From Azomonas macrocytogenes (lineage in GTDB: Bacteria > Pseudomonadota > Gammaproteobacteria > Pseudomonadales > Pseudomonadaceae), in contig NZ_JACHXI010000011.1 of NCBI RefSeq assembly GCF_014191985.1, forward strand, positions 53,703 to 117,702: a stretch of DNA of 64,000 nt. The letters run 5' to 3'. Within the stretch, counting starts at the first letter, position 1, and each line of letters begins with the position of its first letter. Both the position numbers and the translations under genes were made by a program. This document shows, piece after piece, positions 46,211-56,353 of the stretch. The notes under the pieces were generated by a model. The model saw only the letters and a program-made list of their open reading frames with translations, had not been told where the DNA came from and did no database searches.

Positions 46211-46941
46211 AGCAATGGCTGTGTCTGCCACTGCTCCTGCTTTGGGGGGCAGCGTTGCTGGCACAGACTGCCACGGGCTTTCCCGCACTCAGTGGTCGAG
46301 TCGTGGATCTGGCCGAGCTGTTGGATGTGCAGACCCGCATCCAGCTCAATCAAACGCTTGAAGCCCATGAGCAGGCCACCACAGAACAGGTAGTCGTAGT
46401 CACCTTGCCAAGCCTGCAGGGCAGGGCCATCGAAGACTATAGCTATCAACTCGGACGTCACTGGGGTATTGGACAAGAAGGCAAGAATAACGGCGCATTG
46501 TTGATTGTGGCGCGAGACGACCGCCAGGTACGCATCGAGACGGGCTATGGCTTGGAGGATCGCCTGACAGATGCGCAGTCATCGATCATCATCAACCGGA
46601 TTATCGTACCAGCGTTCAAGCGTGGCGATTTCGCTGGAGGCATTCGCGACGGTATTGGTGCGATCCTGGAAGTGCTTGGAAGTGAGCCTGTGGCGCAAGC
46701 TGCAGAAAAACCTTCACGCTATGAATCGCAGAGCTTGTCCGCAATGGCGTACCTCGTGTTATTCATCATTATCGTGATGCTGCTGCGGGGTGGTGGCGGC
46801 GGGCGGGGTGGCGGCCGTTCGATTTTAACCGGGGCGGTGCTGGGCAATGTGCTGGGCGGTGGCCGTTCTTCAGGCAGCGGTGGTGGTTTTGGCGGAGGCG
46901 GCGGCAGCTTCGGCGGCGGTGGTGCTTCGGGTGGCTGGTGA
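46207..46941 (+). CDS. TPM-domain protein with Gly-rich tail, 244 aa
   Basis: A signal peptide (LCLPLLLLWGAALLAQ) is followed by a TPM_phosphatase domain (GRVVDLAELLDVQTRIQLNQ, EQVVVVTLPSL, LLIVARDDRQVRIETGYGLED), a single membrane helix (AMAYLVLFIIIVMLLR), then a glycine-serine tail of about 50 residues ending GGGGASGGW. This is the usual YgcG layout beside LemA. The domain may act in envelope or photosystem-type repair in other groups. The bacterial role is unclear. ATGA overlap with lemA. Confidence 0.9.
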   Translation: MKQWLCLPLLLLWGAALLAQTATGFPALSGRVVDLAELLDVQTRIQLNQTLEAHEQATTEQVVVVTLPSLQGRAIEDYSYQLGRHWGIGQEGKNNGALLIVARDDRQVRIETGYGLEDRLTDAQSSIIINRIIVPAFKRGDFAGGIRDGIGAILEVLGSEPVAQAAEKPSRYESQSLSAMAYLVLFIIIVMLLRGGGGGRGGGRSILTGAVLGNVLGGGRSSGSGGGFGGGGGSFGGGGASGGW

Positions 46942-46968
46942 ATCCACATTGAAGAATACGGGAACTCC

Positions 46969-47586
46969 ATGACGTTACTAAGCGAAAGCGAGCAGCAGCA
47001 GGTCGCTGCAGCGATCAAGCGAATCGAACGTGACACCGATGCCGAATTAGTCACTGTATTGGCGGCCCGGGCAGATGATTACACCTATATCTCTCTGCTC
47101 TGGGCAGGAATGCTGGCCTTGTTAGGACCGGGAGTCATCAATTATTACCCGCTCTGGCTGAATGCTCATGAGTTACTGCTAACACAGTGGCTTACCTTCA
47201 TCGTACTCAGTCTGTTATTCAAAGTGCCGGCTATTACTACTCGTCTGGTTCCGCAGCGTGTACGTCACTGGCATGCCGCGAATCTGGCACGGCGGCAGTT
47301 TCTGGAGCTGAAGCTGCACCATACCGAAGGAGGCACGGGCATGCTGATCTTCGTCTCCGAGGCAGAACGCTATGTGGAAATTCTGGTTGACCATGGTATT
47401 TCCAGTCAGCTTAGCGACGAAACCTGGGCAGCTATCGTTAGTGACTTCACCATGGCAGTACGTCGTGGTGAAACATTACAAGGTTTTCTGACATGCATCG
47501 CCGCGTGTGGTGAAGTCCTCAGGCAACATGTACCAGTAACCCGACTGCGCAATGAGTTGCCAGATCACTTGGTTATCCTGACCTAA
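46969..47586 (+). CDS. second TPM-domain protein, 205 aa
   Basis: This is the third gene of the LemA cluster, related to the previous one but without signal peptide or glycine tail. Two hydrophobic segments near residues 35-95 anchor it. The domain pattern includes VAAAIKRIERDTDAELVTVLAAR and later MLIFVSEAERYVEILVDHGI. It follows 27 bases after its neighbour. Probably the two TPM proteins and LemA form one membrane complex (inference). Confidence 0.85.
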   Translation: MTLLSESEQQQVAAAIKRIERDTDAELVTVLAARADDYTYISLLWAGMLALLGPGVINYYPLWLNAHELLLTQWLTFIVLSLLFKVPAITTRLVPQRVRHWHAANLARRQFLELKLHHTEGGTGMLIFVSEAERYVEILVDHGISSQLSDETWAAIVSDFTMAVRRGETLQGFLTCIAACGEVLRQHVPVTRLRNELPDHLVILT

Positions 47587-47788
47587 AGGTAAAGGGTCGC
47601 GACAATACTTCGCATAATATTTATTATGTTAAATTAAGTATTATTGATTTTCCCAGATTGATCAGTTGCAAAGCCCCTTCTCCTTCGCAGATTGTCTTGT
47701 CGAACAAATGATGCGATTGCGCTAAGGTGACAAGCACACCCTATATGTTCAATCGTATGCAGACAACTCAACAGAAAGAGGCCTGTCC

Positions 47789-48490
47789 ATGAGGCGAATC
47801 AGTTACATCGACCTGCTGATCTGCGATTGCGATGGAGTATTAATCGACAGCGAAATAATTACTGGCCGTGTGGTACGCGAGGCACTCAGCCAGCTGGTTC
47901 CGGAACACGAGCTGGAAATAATACTCAACGGTACTTTCGGCTTGCAGAGCCGGGACATCATTGCCAGGGTCGCAGCGCACTTCAATCTGGTGTTACCGGA
48001 AGACTTTCATCCGAAAGTACGTGAACGCAGCGAATCTATCATTCGTACCGAAGGGCAAGCCATTGCTGGCGTCAGGGACGCCCTTTACGCCATAGACCTT
48101 CCCCTTGCTGTCGCTTCCAACAGCCGTAGCGATGCAGTCAGGCACGCCTTGCAGCGTTGTGGTCTGACTGAGCGCGTGAACAAGGGTGTCTTTGCCGCTG
48201 AACTTGTCCAACACCCCAAACCGGCACCAGATATCTATTTGCTGGCAGCCAAGACGGCAAGTGTTGCACCACAGCGTTGTCTGGTCGTGGAAGATAGCGC
48301 GACTGGTGCGACTGCGGCGCTGACTGCCGGGATGCGCGTAATAGGTTTCCTGGGAGCCAGCCATATTCCTCCGGAGCACGGCGAGATTCTACGTGAGCTG
48401 GGTGTCGAGCATCTGCTGTCGGATATGCGTGAATTACCGGCCCTGGTGGAAAGGTTACGTTACCTCGAGCCAGGTTCGACCTCTTCCTGA
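47789..48490 (+). CDS. HAD-family phosphatase (beta-phosphoglucomutase/GPH-like), 233 aa
   Basis: HAD motif I is LICDCDGVLIDSE with the nucleophile Asp and second Asp, motif II is VASNSR, the Lys of motif III lies in VQHPKPAPDIYLLAA, and motif IV is CLVVEDSATG. The cap domain (residues about 20-90) is of the helical C1 type. Sugar-phosphate, phosphoglycolate or nucleotide dephosphorylation is likely, but the substrate cannot be told. AGAGG upstream of the ATG. Confidence 0.9.
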   Translation: MRRISYIDLLICDCDGVLIDSEIITGRVVREALSQLVPEHELEIILNGTFGLQSRDIIARVAAHFNLVLPEDFHPKVRERSESIIRTEGQAIAGVRDALYAIDLPLAVASNSRSDAVRHALQRCGLTERVNKGVFAAELVQHPKPAPDIYLLAAKTASVAPQRCLVVEDSATGATAALTAGMRVIGFLGASHIPPEHGEILRELGVEHLLSDMRELPALVERLRYLEPGSTSS

Positions 48491-48563
48491 CCTGCTGCAG
48501 ATCGAAAACCTGTACGAACCAGCGTGCCAAGGTTGTAATTTCCACATCTAATGAGGGGTTTCC

Positions 48564-49043
48564 ATGTTGTTTCGTCTGTTGGCTGCGGCGGCCTTGAGTG
48601 TGGCCTGTCTTTGCGTCAATGCTCATGAACACGATGGTGCAACGAACCAAGCCAAGAGCTTGATCGTTTCTCAGGCTTGGTCACGTGCCATGCCTGCTTC
48701 GGCTCCAACAGGTGCAGCGTATTTCATTATCGACAACCACTCCGGAAAGAGCGACCGATTAACTAGTGTATATGCTGTTGTTGCTGACAAGACGGAACTG
48801 CATAGCCACATGCATGTGAATGGGCTGATGCGCATGCAGCACGTCGAATCAGTCGATATCCTGGCCAATGACCAGGTTCAATTCGAGCCTGGTGGTTATC
48901 ATGTGATGATGTTCGGCCTGAAGCAGCCGCTGGTGGCAGGAGAAAGCTTTTCGCTGACACTCGAGTTCGAGCACGCTGGAGAAATAACGACCGAAGTAAA
49001 GATCATGGATGCGGCACCGGGGCCGCACTCCTCGATGAGGTAG
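48564..49043 (+). CDS. PCu(A)C-type periplasmic copper chaperone, 159 aa
   Basis: A signal peptide (MLFRLLAAAALSVACLCVNA) is followed by a small beta-sandwich. Copper ligands are read in HSHMHVNGLMRMQHV and later GGYHVMMFGL, the H/M pattern of PCu(A)C that delivers Cu(I) to cytochrome oxidase CuA. The tail is Asp/His/Pro. Convergent with the glutathione reductase gene, whose stop lies seven bases away. Confidence 0.92.
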   Translation: MLFRLLAAAALSVACLCVNAHEHDGATNQAKSLIVSQAWSRAMPASAPTGAAYFIIDNHSGKSDRLTSVYAVVADKTELHSHMHVNGLMRMQHVESVDILANDQVQFEPGGYHVMMFGLKQPLVAGESFSLTLEFEHAGEITTEVKIMDAAPGPHSSMR

Positions 49044-49050
49044 TAGGCGA

Positions 49051-50412
49051 TCAGTCTACTTTCGCCGGCGTGCGCATAGTCACGAATTCCTCTGCGGCGC
49101 TGGGGTGAATGCCAACAGTTTCATCGAATATCCGTTTGGTCGCGCCGGCTTTCAGGGCCACGGCAAATCCTTGCATGATTTCTCCTGCTTCGGGACCTGC
49201 CATATGGCAACCCAGCACTTTGTCGGTCTCGGCATCCACTACCAGCTTCATCAGGCTGCGCTCTTGTGTGTCAGTGAGCGTCAGCTTCATTGGTCGAAAG
49301 CGGCTTTCGTAAATACGCAGCCGTACACCCTTCTCTCTTGCCTCTTCCTCGGTCAAGCCAACAGTCGCCAGGTTAGGTAGACTGAATACGGCGGTAGGAA
49401 TCAACTTGTAATCCACCGGACGGTATTCTTCAGGCTTGAATAAGTGTCTCGCCACGGCCATGCCCTCGGCCAACGCCACAGGCGTGAGTTGAATTCGACC
49501 GATTACATCGCCAATGGCGAGAATCGATGGCGTCGTGGTCTGGAACAGATTGTCGACGACCAGATAGCCACGCTTGTCTCGCTCGATCTCGACATTTTCC
49601 AGACCAAGGTTATCGAGCATTGGGCGCCGCCCCGTAGCATAGAGAATGCAATCGGCTTCCATGACCCGGCCATCCTTTAGGGTAGCCTTGAGCGTGCCGT
49701 CCGCCTGTTTATCGACACGGGCAATATCGGTATTGAACTGCAGATCAATGCCTTTCTTGATCATTTCATTTTTCAAATGATCGCGCAGCGAGCCATCGAA
49801 TCCACGCATGAATAACTCGCCCCGATACAGTAAACGAGTTTCCGAACCGCAGCCATTCAGAATCGATGCGAACTCCACGGCGATATAGCCACCACCGACC
49901 ACCAGGGTCCGCTTGGGCAAGCTCGGTAGGTAAAACGCTTCATTGGATGTGATGACATGTTCGTTCCCCGGAAATTCGGGAACATGCGGCCATCCCCCGG
50001 TCGCGATGAGAATATGCTCGGACGTATATGACTTGCCAGCCACTTCGATCCGATGTGCGTCCAGTATCTGAGCATGCTCCTGAAACAGAGTGACGCCGCT
50101 CTCGACTAGCAAATTCTTGTAGATGCCGTTGAGTCGTTCAATTTCGCTATTCTTGCTGGCGATCAGGGTGGCCCAGTCGAAGGTTACCCCATCCACTGAC
50201 CAGCCATAGCCCTTTGCCTGATCGATGTCCTCAGCGTAATTCGCACCGTACACCAGCAGTTTTTTCGGTACGCAGCCGACATTGACACAGGTACCACCCA
50301 GATATCGGCTTTCGGCCACTGCTACGCGCGCACCGAAGCTGGAAGCGAAACGGGCGGCCCGGACACCGCCGGAACCGGCTCCAATGACGAATAGATCGAA
50401 GTCATAAGCCAT
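49051..50412 (-). CDS. gor: glutathione-disulfide reductase, 453 aa
   Basis: An NADPH-dependent flavoenzyme that regenerates GSH. FAD-binding [11 protein letters not shown], redox pair in [18 protein letters not shown]-binding [13 protein letters not shown] second motif AIGDV, and the catalytic His in [13 protein letters not shown]. Length is normal. I chose ATG 50412 (AAGGAG upstream) over 50463. It is divergent from the VOC gene, giving a possible redox/detoxification pair. Confidence 0.95.
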   Translation of the reverse strand: MAYDFDLFVIGAGSGGVRAARFASSFGARVAVAESRYLGGTCVNVGCVPKKLLVYGANYAEDIDQAKGYGWSVDGVTFDWATLIASKNSEIERLNGIYKNLLVESGVTLFQEHAQILDAHRIEVAGKSYTSEHILIATGGWPHVPEFPGNEHVITSNEAFYLPSLPKRTLVVGGGYIAVEFASILNGCGSETRLLYRGELFMRGFDGSLRDHLKNEMIKKGIDLQFNTDIARVDKQADGTLKATLKDGRVMEADCILYATGRRPMLDNLGLENVEIERDKRGYLVVDNLFQTTTPSILAIGDVIGRIQLTPVALAEGMAVARHLFKPEEYRPVDYKLIPTAVFSLPNLATVGLTEEEAREKGVRLRIYESRFRPMKLTLTDTQERSLMKLVVDAETDKVLGCHMAGPEAGEIMQGFAVALKAGATKRIFDETVGIHPSAAEEFVTMRTPAKVD

Positions 50413-50484
50413 GATTAGTAGTCTCCTTTCAATAAGCGTCAGCATAACCCAGGCTGACGGCATTGATCATGAAAGGAGGATTCC

Positions 50485-50907
50485 ATGTCCCCTACCCTGA
50501 CTCATATTGCGTTGCACGTACCTGATCTGGATGCCTGCGTCGATTTCTATGAGAGGTTCTGTGGCATGCATGTATTTCATCAACGCGAGGCCAAGGGTTC
50601 TCGCATCGTCTGGATGGCGGAACCCGGCAAAGAACGTGCGTTTATTTTCGTGATCATGCCAGGAGGCACAGACCGAGCACTGGCCGCCAACGATTACAGC
50701 CATTTCGGCTTCGCCTTGGAAAGCCGCCAGGCGGTCGATGCGATCGCAGATCTAGCCCGGCAGGCCGGCTGTTTGATCTGGGCACCGAAACAGGAACCCT
50801 ACCCGGTTGGCTATTACTGCGGCTTGCGCGATCCGGCGGGAAATTATGTGGAGTTCAGTTATGGGCAGCCGTTGGGACCAGGAGCAGATGATTTACCTGT
50901 CTGTTGA
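50485..50907 (+). CDS. VOC/glyoxalase-fold protein, 140 aa
   Basis: A single VOC domain: HIALHVPDLDACVDFYERFCGMHVFH at the start and YCGLRDPAGNYVEFSYGQ at the end carry the paired metal positions (His, Glu). Similar to lactoylglutathione lyase-like proteins but substrate unknown. AAGGAGG lies before the ATG. It is divergent from gor by about 70 bases. Confidence 0.88.
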   Translation: MSPTLTHIALHVPDLDACVDFYERFCGMHVFHQREAKGSRIVWMAEPGKERAFIFVIMPGGTDRALAANDYSHFGFALESRQAVDAIADLARQAGCLIWAPKQEPYPVGYYCGLRDPAGNYVEFSYGQPLGPGADDLPVC

Positions 50908-50910
50908 AGC

Positions 50911-50943
50911 AAAAAAGGCCACCGAGCAGGTGGCGGTGGCCTT
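50911..50943 (-). terminator. rho-independent terminator of galU
   Basis: On the minus strand AAGGCCACCG pairs with CGGTGGCCTT and runs into a T6 tract (A6 on the plus strand at 50911-50916). It also closes the convergent VOC gene region. Confidence 0.85.
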
Positions 50944-50964
50944 GGCGAGAACACGTTCCGGTAA

Positions 50965-51807
50965 TCAGTTGAACGCTTTACCAGTCAGGTAAAAATGCTC
51001 ATAACAATAATTGGTGGCAGCGATATAGCCTTCTGCGCTACCGCAGTCGAAACGCTGCCCTTTGAATTTATAAGCCAGCACGCAACCTTGGTTGGCCTGC
51101 TTCATCAGTGCATCGGTGATCTGAATTTCGCCGCCTTTACCTGGTTCGGTTTCTTCGATCAGATCAAAAATATCCGGAGTAAGAATGTAGCGACCGATGA
51201 TCGCCAGATTGGACGGCGCATCTTCAGGCTTGGGTTTTTCCACCATGTGGCTGACGCGGAAAATATCTTCGCGAATCATCTCTCCAGCGATTACACCGTA
51301 TTTGTAAGTTTCTTCCGGCGGCACTTCCTGAATCGCTACGATGGAGCAGCGAAACTGGTTGTACAGCTTGACCATCTGGGTCAAGACGCTGTCGCCGTCG
51401 AGATTGATGCAAAGGTCATCGGCCAGCACCACTCCGAAAGGCTCGTCGCCGATCAGCGGACGACCGCTGAGGATAGCGTGGCCCAAGCCTTTCATTTCGA
51501 CCTGGCGGGTATAGGAGAATTTGCATTCGTCGATCAGACGACGGATCCCGACCAGGTATTTTTCCTTGTCGGTATTGCGAATTTGGTGTTCCAGCTCATA
51601 GCTGATATCAAAATGATCTTCCAGAGAGCGCTTGCCACGCCCGGTAACCACTGCGATCTGGTTGAGACCCGCCTCAAGGGACTCTTCAACCCCATATTGA
51701 ATCAGGGGCTTGTTCACTATCGGTAGCATTTCCTTGGGCATGGCCTTGGTGGCGGGCAGAAAGCGCGTACCGTAACCGGCTGCGGGAAAGAGGCATTTTT
51801 TGATCAT
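50965..51807 (-). CDS. galU: UTP-glucose-1-phosphate uridylyltransferase, 280 aa
   Basis: GalU makes UDP-glucose for LPS, exopolysaccharide and trehalose. Nucleotide-binding GYGTRFLPATKAMPKEMLPI at the start, VVLADDLC near residue 133, and the later VEKPKPEDAPSNLAIIGRY are diagnostic. Full length, single gene. A strong terminator follows. Confidence 0.96.
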   Translation of the reverse strand: MIKKCLFPAAGYGTRFLPATKAMPKEMLPIVNKPLIQYGVEESLEAGLNQIAVVTGRGKRSLEDHFDISYELEHQIRNTDKEKYLVGIRRLIDECKFSYTRQVEMKGLGHAILSGRPLIGDEPFGVVLADDLCINLDGDSVLTQMVKLYNQFRCSIVAIQEVPPEETYKYGVIAGEMIREDIFRVSHMVEKPKPEDAPSNLAIIGRYILTPDIFDLIEETEPGKGGEIQITDALMKQANQGCVLAYKFKGQRFDCGSAEGYIAATNYCYEHFYLTGKAFN

Positions 51808-52219
51808 GGGAGTCCTTGAAATTTATGAAGGTTCCAGTTGGTATCTCTACTTTCACTCGAGGCAAAAGCTGTTTTGTCTGTTTTGTTGACATCGGCTGAC
51901 AAGATCAGCCGGCTTGTTTTCCAAACCACTGCTGATTATTGCACTTGATCCTGTAGCCAAGTCAGATCAGTTTTCCGCCAAAAAAAAGCTGATATCCAGA
52001 CCTATGACCAGAAATTGATCTCGTGGTTCGTTGCTTTGTTCGTTCGACTATTACCGAGCTTGCGGCAAAGCGCCATTAGGTTGAGCTCCTGCCTCGAAAA
52101 TGTCCAATCGACATGCTTAATTCCAGAGAAGAACTCCTTCGGTACGTCGCATCGAGTTTCACCTTATGTGCTTACAGGGTTACTCTCGAGTCATTCATTC
52201 GTGCCGGAGAACAGTCGAC
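51808..52219. other. galU-putA divergent spacer
   Basis: About 410 bases without a supported gene. It should contain the promoters of galU and putA; PutA usually represses its own promoter through its N-terminal ribbon-helix-helix. No clear palindromic operator or terminator is evident by eye. Confidence 0.4.
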
Positions 52220-55200
52220 ATGCTCAAGAGCACGCGCGCGATTACGCTCGAAAACACTACTTATGAGCGTTTGGAGCAATTGGCCCAGATGCTTGAACGC
52301 TCACCTGAGTGGTTGGTTGAACAAGCGATTTCCGCCTATCTGAAACAGCTGGAGAGCATTGGCCAGATCGTTGATTTTCCCAAACAGAGTAATTCTGCCA
52401 GCGCACAGCAGGAAGACCGGCAGCCGTTCCAGGAGCTAGCTGCCGGTATCCTGCCGCAATCGGTTCTACGTACGGCCATTACCTCGATTTATCGCAGCCC
52501 CGAGCCGGAGTTGCTGCCAGCATTGCTGGAGCAGGCTCGCCTGCCCAAAGTACGGGCCATTGCAGTTCACGGTCTGGCCCGAAGTCTGACCGAACAGCTG
52601 CGTAAGCGAAAACCAAGCAGCGGTCGCGCCGGGCTGGTTCAGGGCATGCTGCAGGAGTTTTCACTTTCATCCGACGAGGGAATAGCGTTGATGTGCCTGG
52701 CCGAAGCCTTGTTGAGGATTCCTGACAAGGCCACGCGCGACGCTTTGATCCGGGACAAGATCGGAACGGGTAACTGGCAGCATCACCTGGGCCAAAGCAA
52801 CTCCCTGTTCGTCAATGCAGCAACCTGGGGTTTGCGCCTGAGCGGCAAGCTCATTACCAAGCCAAAAGAATCCAGCCTTGCCTCTTCACTCAACCGGATT
52901 ATAGGTGAAGGTGGCCAGCCGCTGATCCGCAAGGGCATCGACATGGCTATTCACATGCTCGGCGAGCAGTTTGTCAGCGGCGAGACAATTGCCCAGGCGC
53001 TGGCCAGTACCTCTACTTCAGAGGAAAAAGGGTTTCGCCATTCGTACGACATGCTGGGCGAAGCCGCACTGACCGCACAGGATGCCAAAGGCTACCTGAC
53101 CTCCTACGAGCAGGCCATTCATGCTATCGGCAAAGCTGCCAATGGCCGGGGGATTTACGAAGGCCCCGGGATTTCCATCAAGCTTTCCGCCTTGCATCCA
53201 CGCTATAGCCGTGCCCAATACCAACGAGTCATGGAAGAGCTTTATCCGGCCCTGCTCTCCCTGGTTCTGTTGGCTAGGCAATATGAGATCGGCCTGAATA
53301 TTGACGCCGAGGAAAGCGAGCGTCTGGAACTGTCACTGGATTTGCTAGAGCGCCTTTGCTTCGAACCGAAACTGGCAGACTGGAACGGTATTGGGTTTGT
53401 CGTGCAGGCTTATCAGAAGCGTTGTCCGCTGGTTATCGATTACCTGATTGACCTGGCCAGACGCAGTCACCGTCGACTGATGATCCGCCTGGTCAAGGGA
53501 GCCTACTGGGACAGCGAGATAAAGCGCGCCCAGGTTGATGGGCTGGCAAACTATCCGGTCTTCACTCGCAAGGCCTATACGGATGTTTCCTATCTCGCTT
53601 GTGCCCGCAGGCTGCTAGCTGCTCCCGATGCGGTTTACCCTCAGTTCGCCACCCACAACGCCCATACAGTGGCTGCAATCTACCATCTGGCTGGACGAAA
53701 GAATTACCAGGCCGGGCAATATGAATTTCAATGCCTGTACGGCATGGGCGAACCGCTTTACGAGCTGGTAGTAGGTAATGGCGTTAATCGTCTTGATCGC
53801 CCGTGTCGCATCTACGCCCCGGTCGGCAATCATGGAACTCTGCTGGCCTATTTGGTACGGCGTCTGCTGGAAAATGGAGCCAACTCATCCTTTGTCAATC
53901 GAGTCGCCGACCATTCCGTATCGCTCGATGATTTGGTCGCCGATCCTGTAGCGCTCATCGAGCGGATGGGTACCTGGGAAAGCGCCATCGGCTTGCCTCA
54001 TCCCAGGATTCCGCTGCCGCCCAAGCTGTATGGCGAGATGCGGAGCAATTCGCGCGGGCTCGATCTTTCCAACGAACACGATCTCGGCGCCTTGGCTTGT
54101 GCACTGCGCGACAGTGCCGGAAAAACCCGCACGGCTGAACCCTTGCTCGGTTGCGAGCAGGTAACGGCCGATGAACCGAAAGCGTTACTTAATCCAGCGG
54201 ATCATCGAGAAGTCATTGGCAAGGTATGTGAAGCGTCCAGGCAGGATGTCGACAATGCCCTCGCCTGCGCGGTATCCAGCGGGCCAGCCTGGCAAGCCCT
54301 GCCAGCCACCGAGCGCGCCGCGATGCTCGAACGTGCGGCAGACTTGATGGAGGCGCGTGCCGCACCGTTGATTGAATTACTGGTGCGAGAAGCTGGCAAG
54401 ACACTTGCCAGCGCGATTGGTGAAGTACGCGAAGCGACAGATTTTCTCCGCTATTACGCTGCGCAAGTGCGCGACAGTTTCGACAATCATACTCACTGCG
54501 CCTTGGGGCCAGTGGTTTGTATCAGCCCCTGGAATTTTCCATTGGCGATCTTCACCGGACAAGTGGCCGCGGCTCTTGCAACCGGCAACACCGTACTGGC
54601 CAAACCTGCCGAGCAGACTCCGTTGATTGCCGCCCAGGCAGTGCGGCTGCTTCACGAAGCGGGCATCAGTAAAGGAGCTTTGCAGCTTTTGCCTGGACAA
54701 GGCGAGAACATCGGTGCCCGTCTGGTAGCCGACGAGCGCATTCGTGGTGTGCTATTCACTGGTTCCATCGAAGTGGCACGTCTTATCCAACGCAGTATTG
54801 CCGACCGACTCGACGAGCAAGGTCGCAGCATTCCACTCATAGCTGAAACCGGTGGCTTGAATGCCATGATCGTCGACTCGTCGGCCTTGCCGGAGCAGGT
54901 AGTCCAGGATGTAATCGCGTCAGCTTTCGACAGTGCCGGCCAGCGCTGTTCGGCATTGCGGATACTATGCGTGCAAGATGATATCGCCGACCAGATAATC
55001 TCCATGCTGGGAGGAGCTCTGGCCGAATACCGCCTTGGCAACCCGCAGCGCCTGCAGGTCGATATCGGGCCGGTAATCGATACCGATGCCCGAGACAATA
55101 TCGAGCAGTATATTCAGGCCATGCGAGACAAAGGGCACAAGGTGTCCCGGCTCGCACTTGCCGATGGAGATGAATGTACTCAGGGTTCGTTTGTCATCCC

Positions 55201-56158
55201 GGCACTGATCGAACTGGAAAGTTTCGATGAAGTACGTCGGGAGATTTTCGGGCCGGTTCTACATTTAGTACGCTATCCACGCGATGGCCTCGAAGGCTTA
55301 CTCGAGCAGATAAATGCTTCGGGTTATGGTCTGACCATGGGTGTCCATAGCCGAATTGATACTACTATAGCTTGCCTCATCAAGCATGCTGCGGTAGGTA
55401 ATCTATACGTCAATCGCAGCATGATCGGCGCGACTGTAGGCGTACAGCCTTTTGGTGGCGCAGGGCTTTCCGGTACTGGTCCCAAGGCTGGCGGGCCACT
55501 CTATCTTTACCGTTTGCTCTCGGCTCGCCCGCAAAACGCGCTGACCCAGGCATTTCGACTGATCAATGCGGATGAATCCGCCATACAAGTGCATGAATCG
55601 ACACCCTCGGTAAAAGCCTTGCAGACTTTTCAAGAGTGGTTCAGTAAGCGCAACCCGACCGCTGCAAAATTGAGTACCCAATACGCAGAACATTTTCCGG
55701 GAATCACTACGCGCCTGCTTACCGGCCCTACCGGCGAGAGCAACAGCTACAGCCTGTTACCACGGCGGCACGTACTCTGCCTAGCTCAGGGGTTGAACGA
55801 TTTGCTGATTCAACTGGCTGCCGTATTGGTGGCAGGAGGCCAAGCACTATGGGTAGAAAGTGACGCGCAACGCGATCTTTACCGTAGTCTTCCTCTGGAA
55901 GTACAGGCACGAGTGCTACTGATTTCGGACTGGTGCGCCGATGACGTGCATTTCGATATTGTGCTTCATCATGGGGATCCGGATCAGTTGCGTAAAATCT
56001 GCCGACAGGTGGCTCAGCGGACCGGTCCAATCATTACGGTATACGGCCTGGCACCCGGTGATACTGATATTCCATTTGAGCTGTTGCTTATTGAACGAGT
56101 ACTTAGTGTCAATACCACTGCAACGGGTGGAAATACGCGCCTGATGACACTGGATTGA
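52220..56158 (+). CDS. putA: trifunctional proline utilisation protein PutA, 1312 aa
   Basis: This protein oxidises proline to glutamate and represses its own genes. An N-terminal ribbon-helix-helix (MLKSTRAITLENTTYERLEQ) is followed by a FAD-dependent proline dehydrogenase barrel (RLVKGAYWDSEIKRAQ) and a P5C dehydrogenase (FTGSIEVARLIQ, SAFDSAGQRCSALRILC with the catalytic Cys). A C-terminal tail domain of about 170 residues follows, as in long PutAs. The start at 52220 keeps the RHH intact. The frame is open from 52166. No putP is adjacent. Confidence 0.95.
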   Translation: MLKSTRAITLENTTYERLEQLAQMLERSPEWLVEQAISAYLKQLESIGQIVDFPKQSNSASAQQEDRQPFQELAAGILPQSVLRTAITSIYRSPEPELLPALLEQARLPKVRAIAVHGLARSLTEQLRKRKPSSGRAGLVQGMLQEFSLSSDEGIALMCLAEALLRIPDKATRDALIRDKIGTGNWQHHLGQSNSLFVNAATWGLRLSGKLITKPKESSLASSLNRIIGEGGQPLIRKGIDMAIHMLGEQFVSGETIAQALASTSTSEEKGFRHSYDMLGEAALTAQDAKGYLTSYEQAIHAIGKAANGRGIYEGPGISIKLSALHPRYSRAQYQRVMEELYPALLSLVLLARQYEIGLNIDAEESERLELSLDLLERLCFEPKLADWNGIGFVVQAYQKRCPLVIDYLIDLARRSHRRLMIRLVKGAYWDSEIKRAQVDGLANYPVFTRKAYTDVSYLACARRLLAAPDAVYPQFATHNAHTVAAIYHLAGRKNYQAGQYEFQCLYGMGEPLYELVVGNGVNRLDRPCRIYAPVGNHGTLLAYLVRRLLENGANSSFVNRVADHSVSLDDLVADPVALIERMGTWESAIGLPHPRIPLPPKLYGEMRSNSRGLDLSNEHDLGALACALRDSAGKTRTAEPLLGCEQVTADEPKALLNPADHREVIGKVCEASRQDVDNALACAVSSGPAWQALPATERAAMLERAADLMEARAAPLIELLVREAGKTLASAIGEVREATDFLRYYAAQVRDSFDNHTHCALGPVVCISPWNFPLAIFTGQVAAALATGNTVLAKPAEQTPLIAAQAVRLLHEAGISKGALQLLPGQGENIGARLVADERIRGVLFTGSIEVARLIQRSIADRLDEQGRSIPLIAETGGLNAMIVDSSALPEQVVQDVIASAFDSAGQRCSALRILCVQDDIADQIISMLGGALAEYRLGNPQRLQVDIGPVIDTDARDNIEQYIQAMRDKGHKVSRLALADGDECTQGSFVIPALIELESFDEVRREIFGPVLHLVRYPRDGLEGLLEQINASGYGLTMGVHSRIDTTIACLIKHAAVGNLYVNRSMIGATVGVQPFGGAGLSGTGPKAGGPLYLYRLLSARPQNALTQAFRLINADESAIQVHESTPSVKALQTFQEWFSKRNPTAAKLSTQYAEHFPGITTRLLTGPTGESNSYSLLPRRHVLCLAQGLNDLLIQLAAVLVAGGQALWVESDAQRDLYRSLPLEVQARVLLISDWCADDVHFDIVLHHGDPDQLRKICRQVAQRTGPIITVYGLAPGDTDIPFELLLIERVLSVNTTATGGNTRLMTLD

Positions 56159-56208
56159 AAGTATTTCTGTTTTCTGGGTCGGGTAGAATAAAGCGGTAGA
56201 TACATGGA

Positions 56209-56238
56209 TTGGCAATCAAATTTATGATGTTATAATTT
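56209..56238 (+). promoter_or_regulatory. putative hemN promoter containing copy C of the shared motif
   Basis: TTGGCA at 56209-56214 and TATAAT at 56231-56236, 16 bases apart, form a good sigma70-type promoter. The spacer and -10 contain TTTATGATGTTATAA (56221-56235), the reverse complement of the motif upstream of cysI. A canonical Anr box (TTGAT-N4-ATCAA) was not found. Confidence 0.5.
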
Positions 56239-56353
56239 TTAGTCTTTGCGAGAGGCGCTAAGGCTAAAATTGCCGCTTCCATCCGGTTCAGCATGGTCTT
56301 TGCAGGCTTTGTCTCCATACCGGCACCTCCCGTTATTATTAGGTGAATTCCGT

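Noticed and set aside
46780..46940. Gly-rich repeat as a CRISPR-like or tandem DNA repeat
   Set aside because: It encodes the low-complexity Gly/Ser tail usual for TPM-domain proteins; repeat units are irregular and there are no spacers.
56200..56240. Anr/FNR box upstream of hemN
   Set aside because: ATCAA is present but the left half TTGAT is not at the right spacing; only the shared palindromic motif and a sigma70-like promoter are supported.
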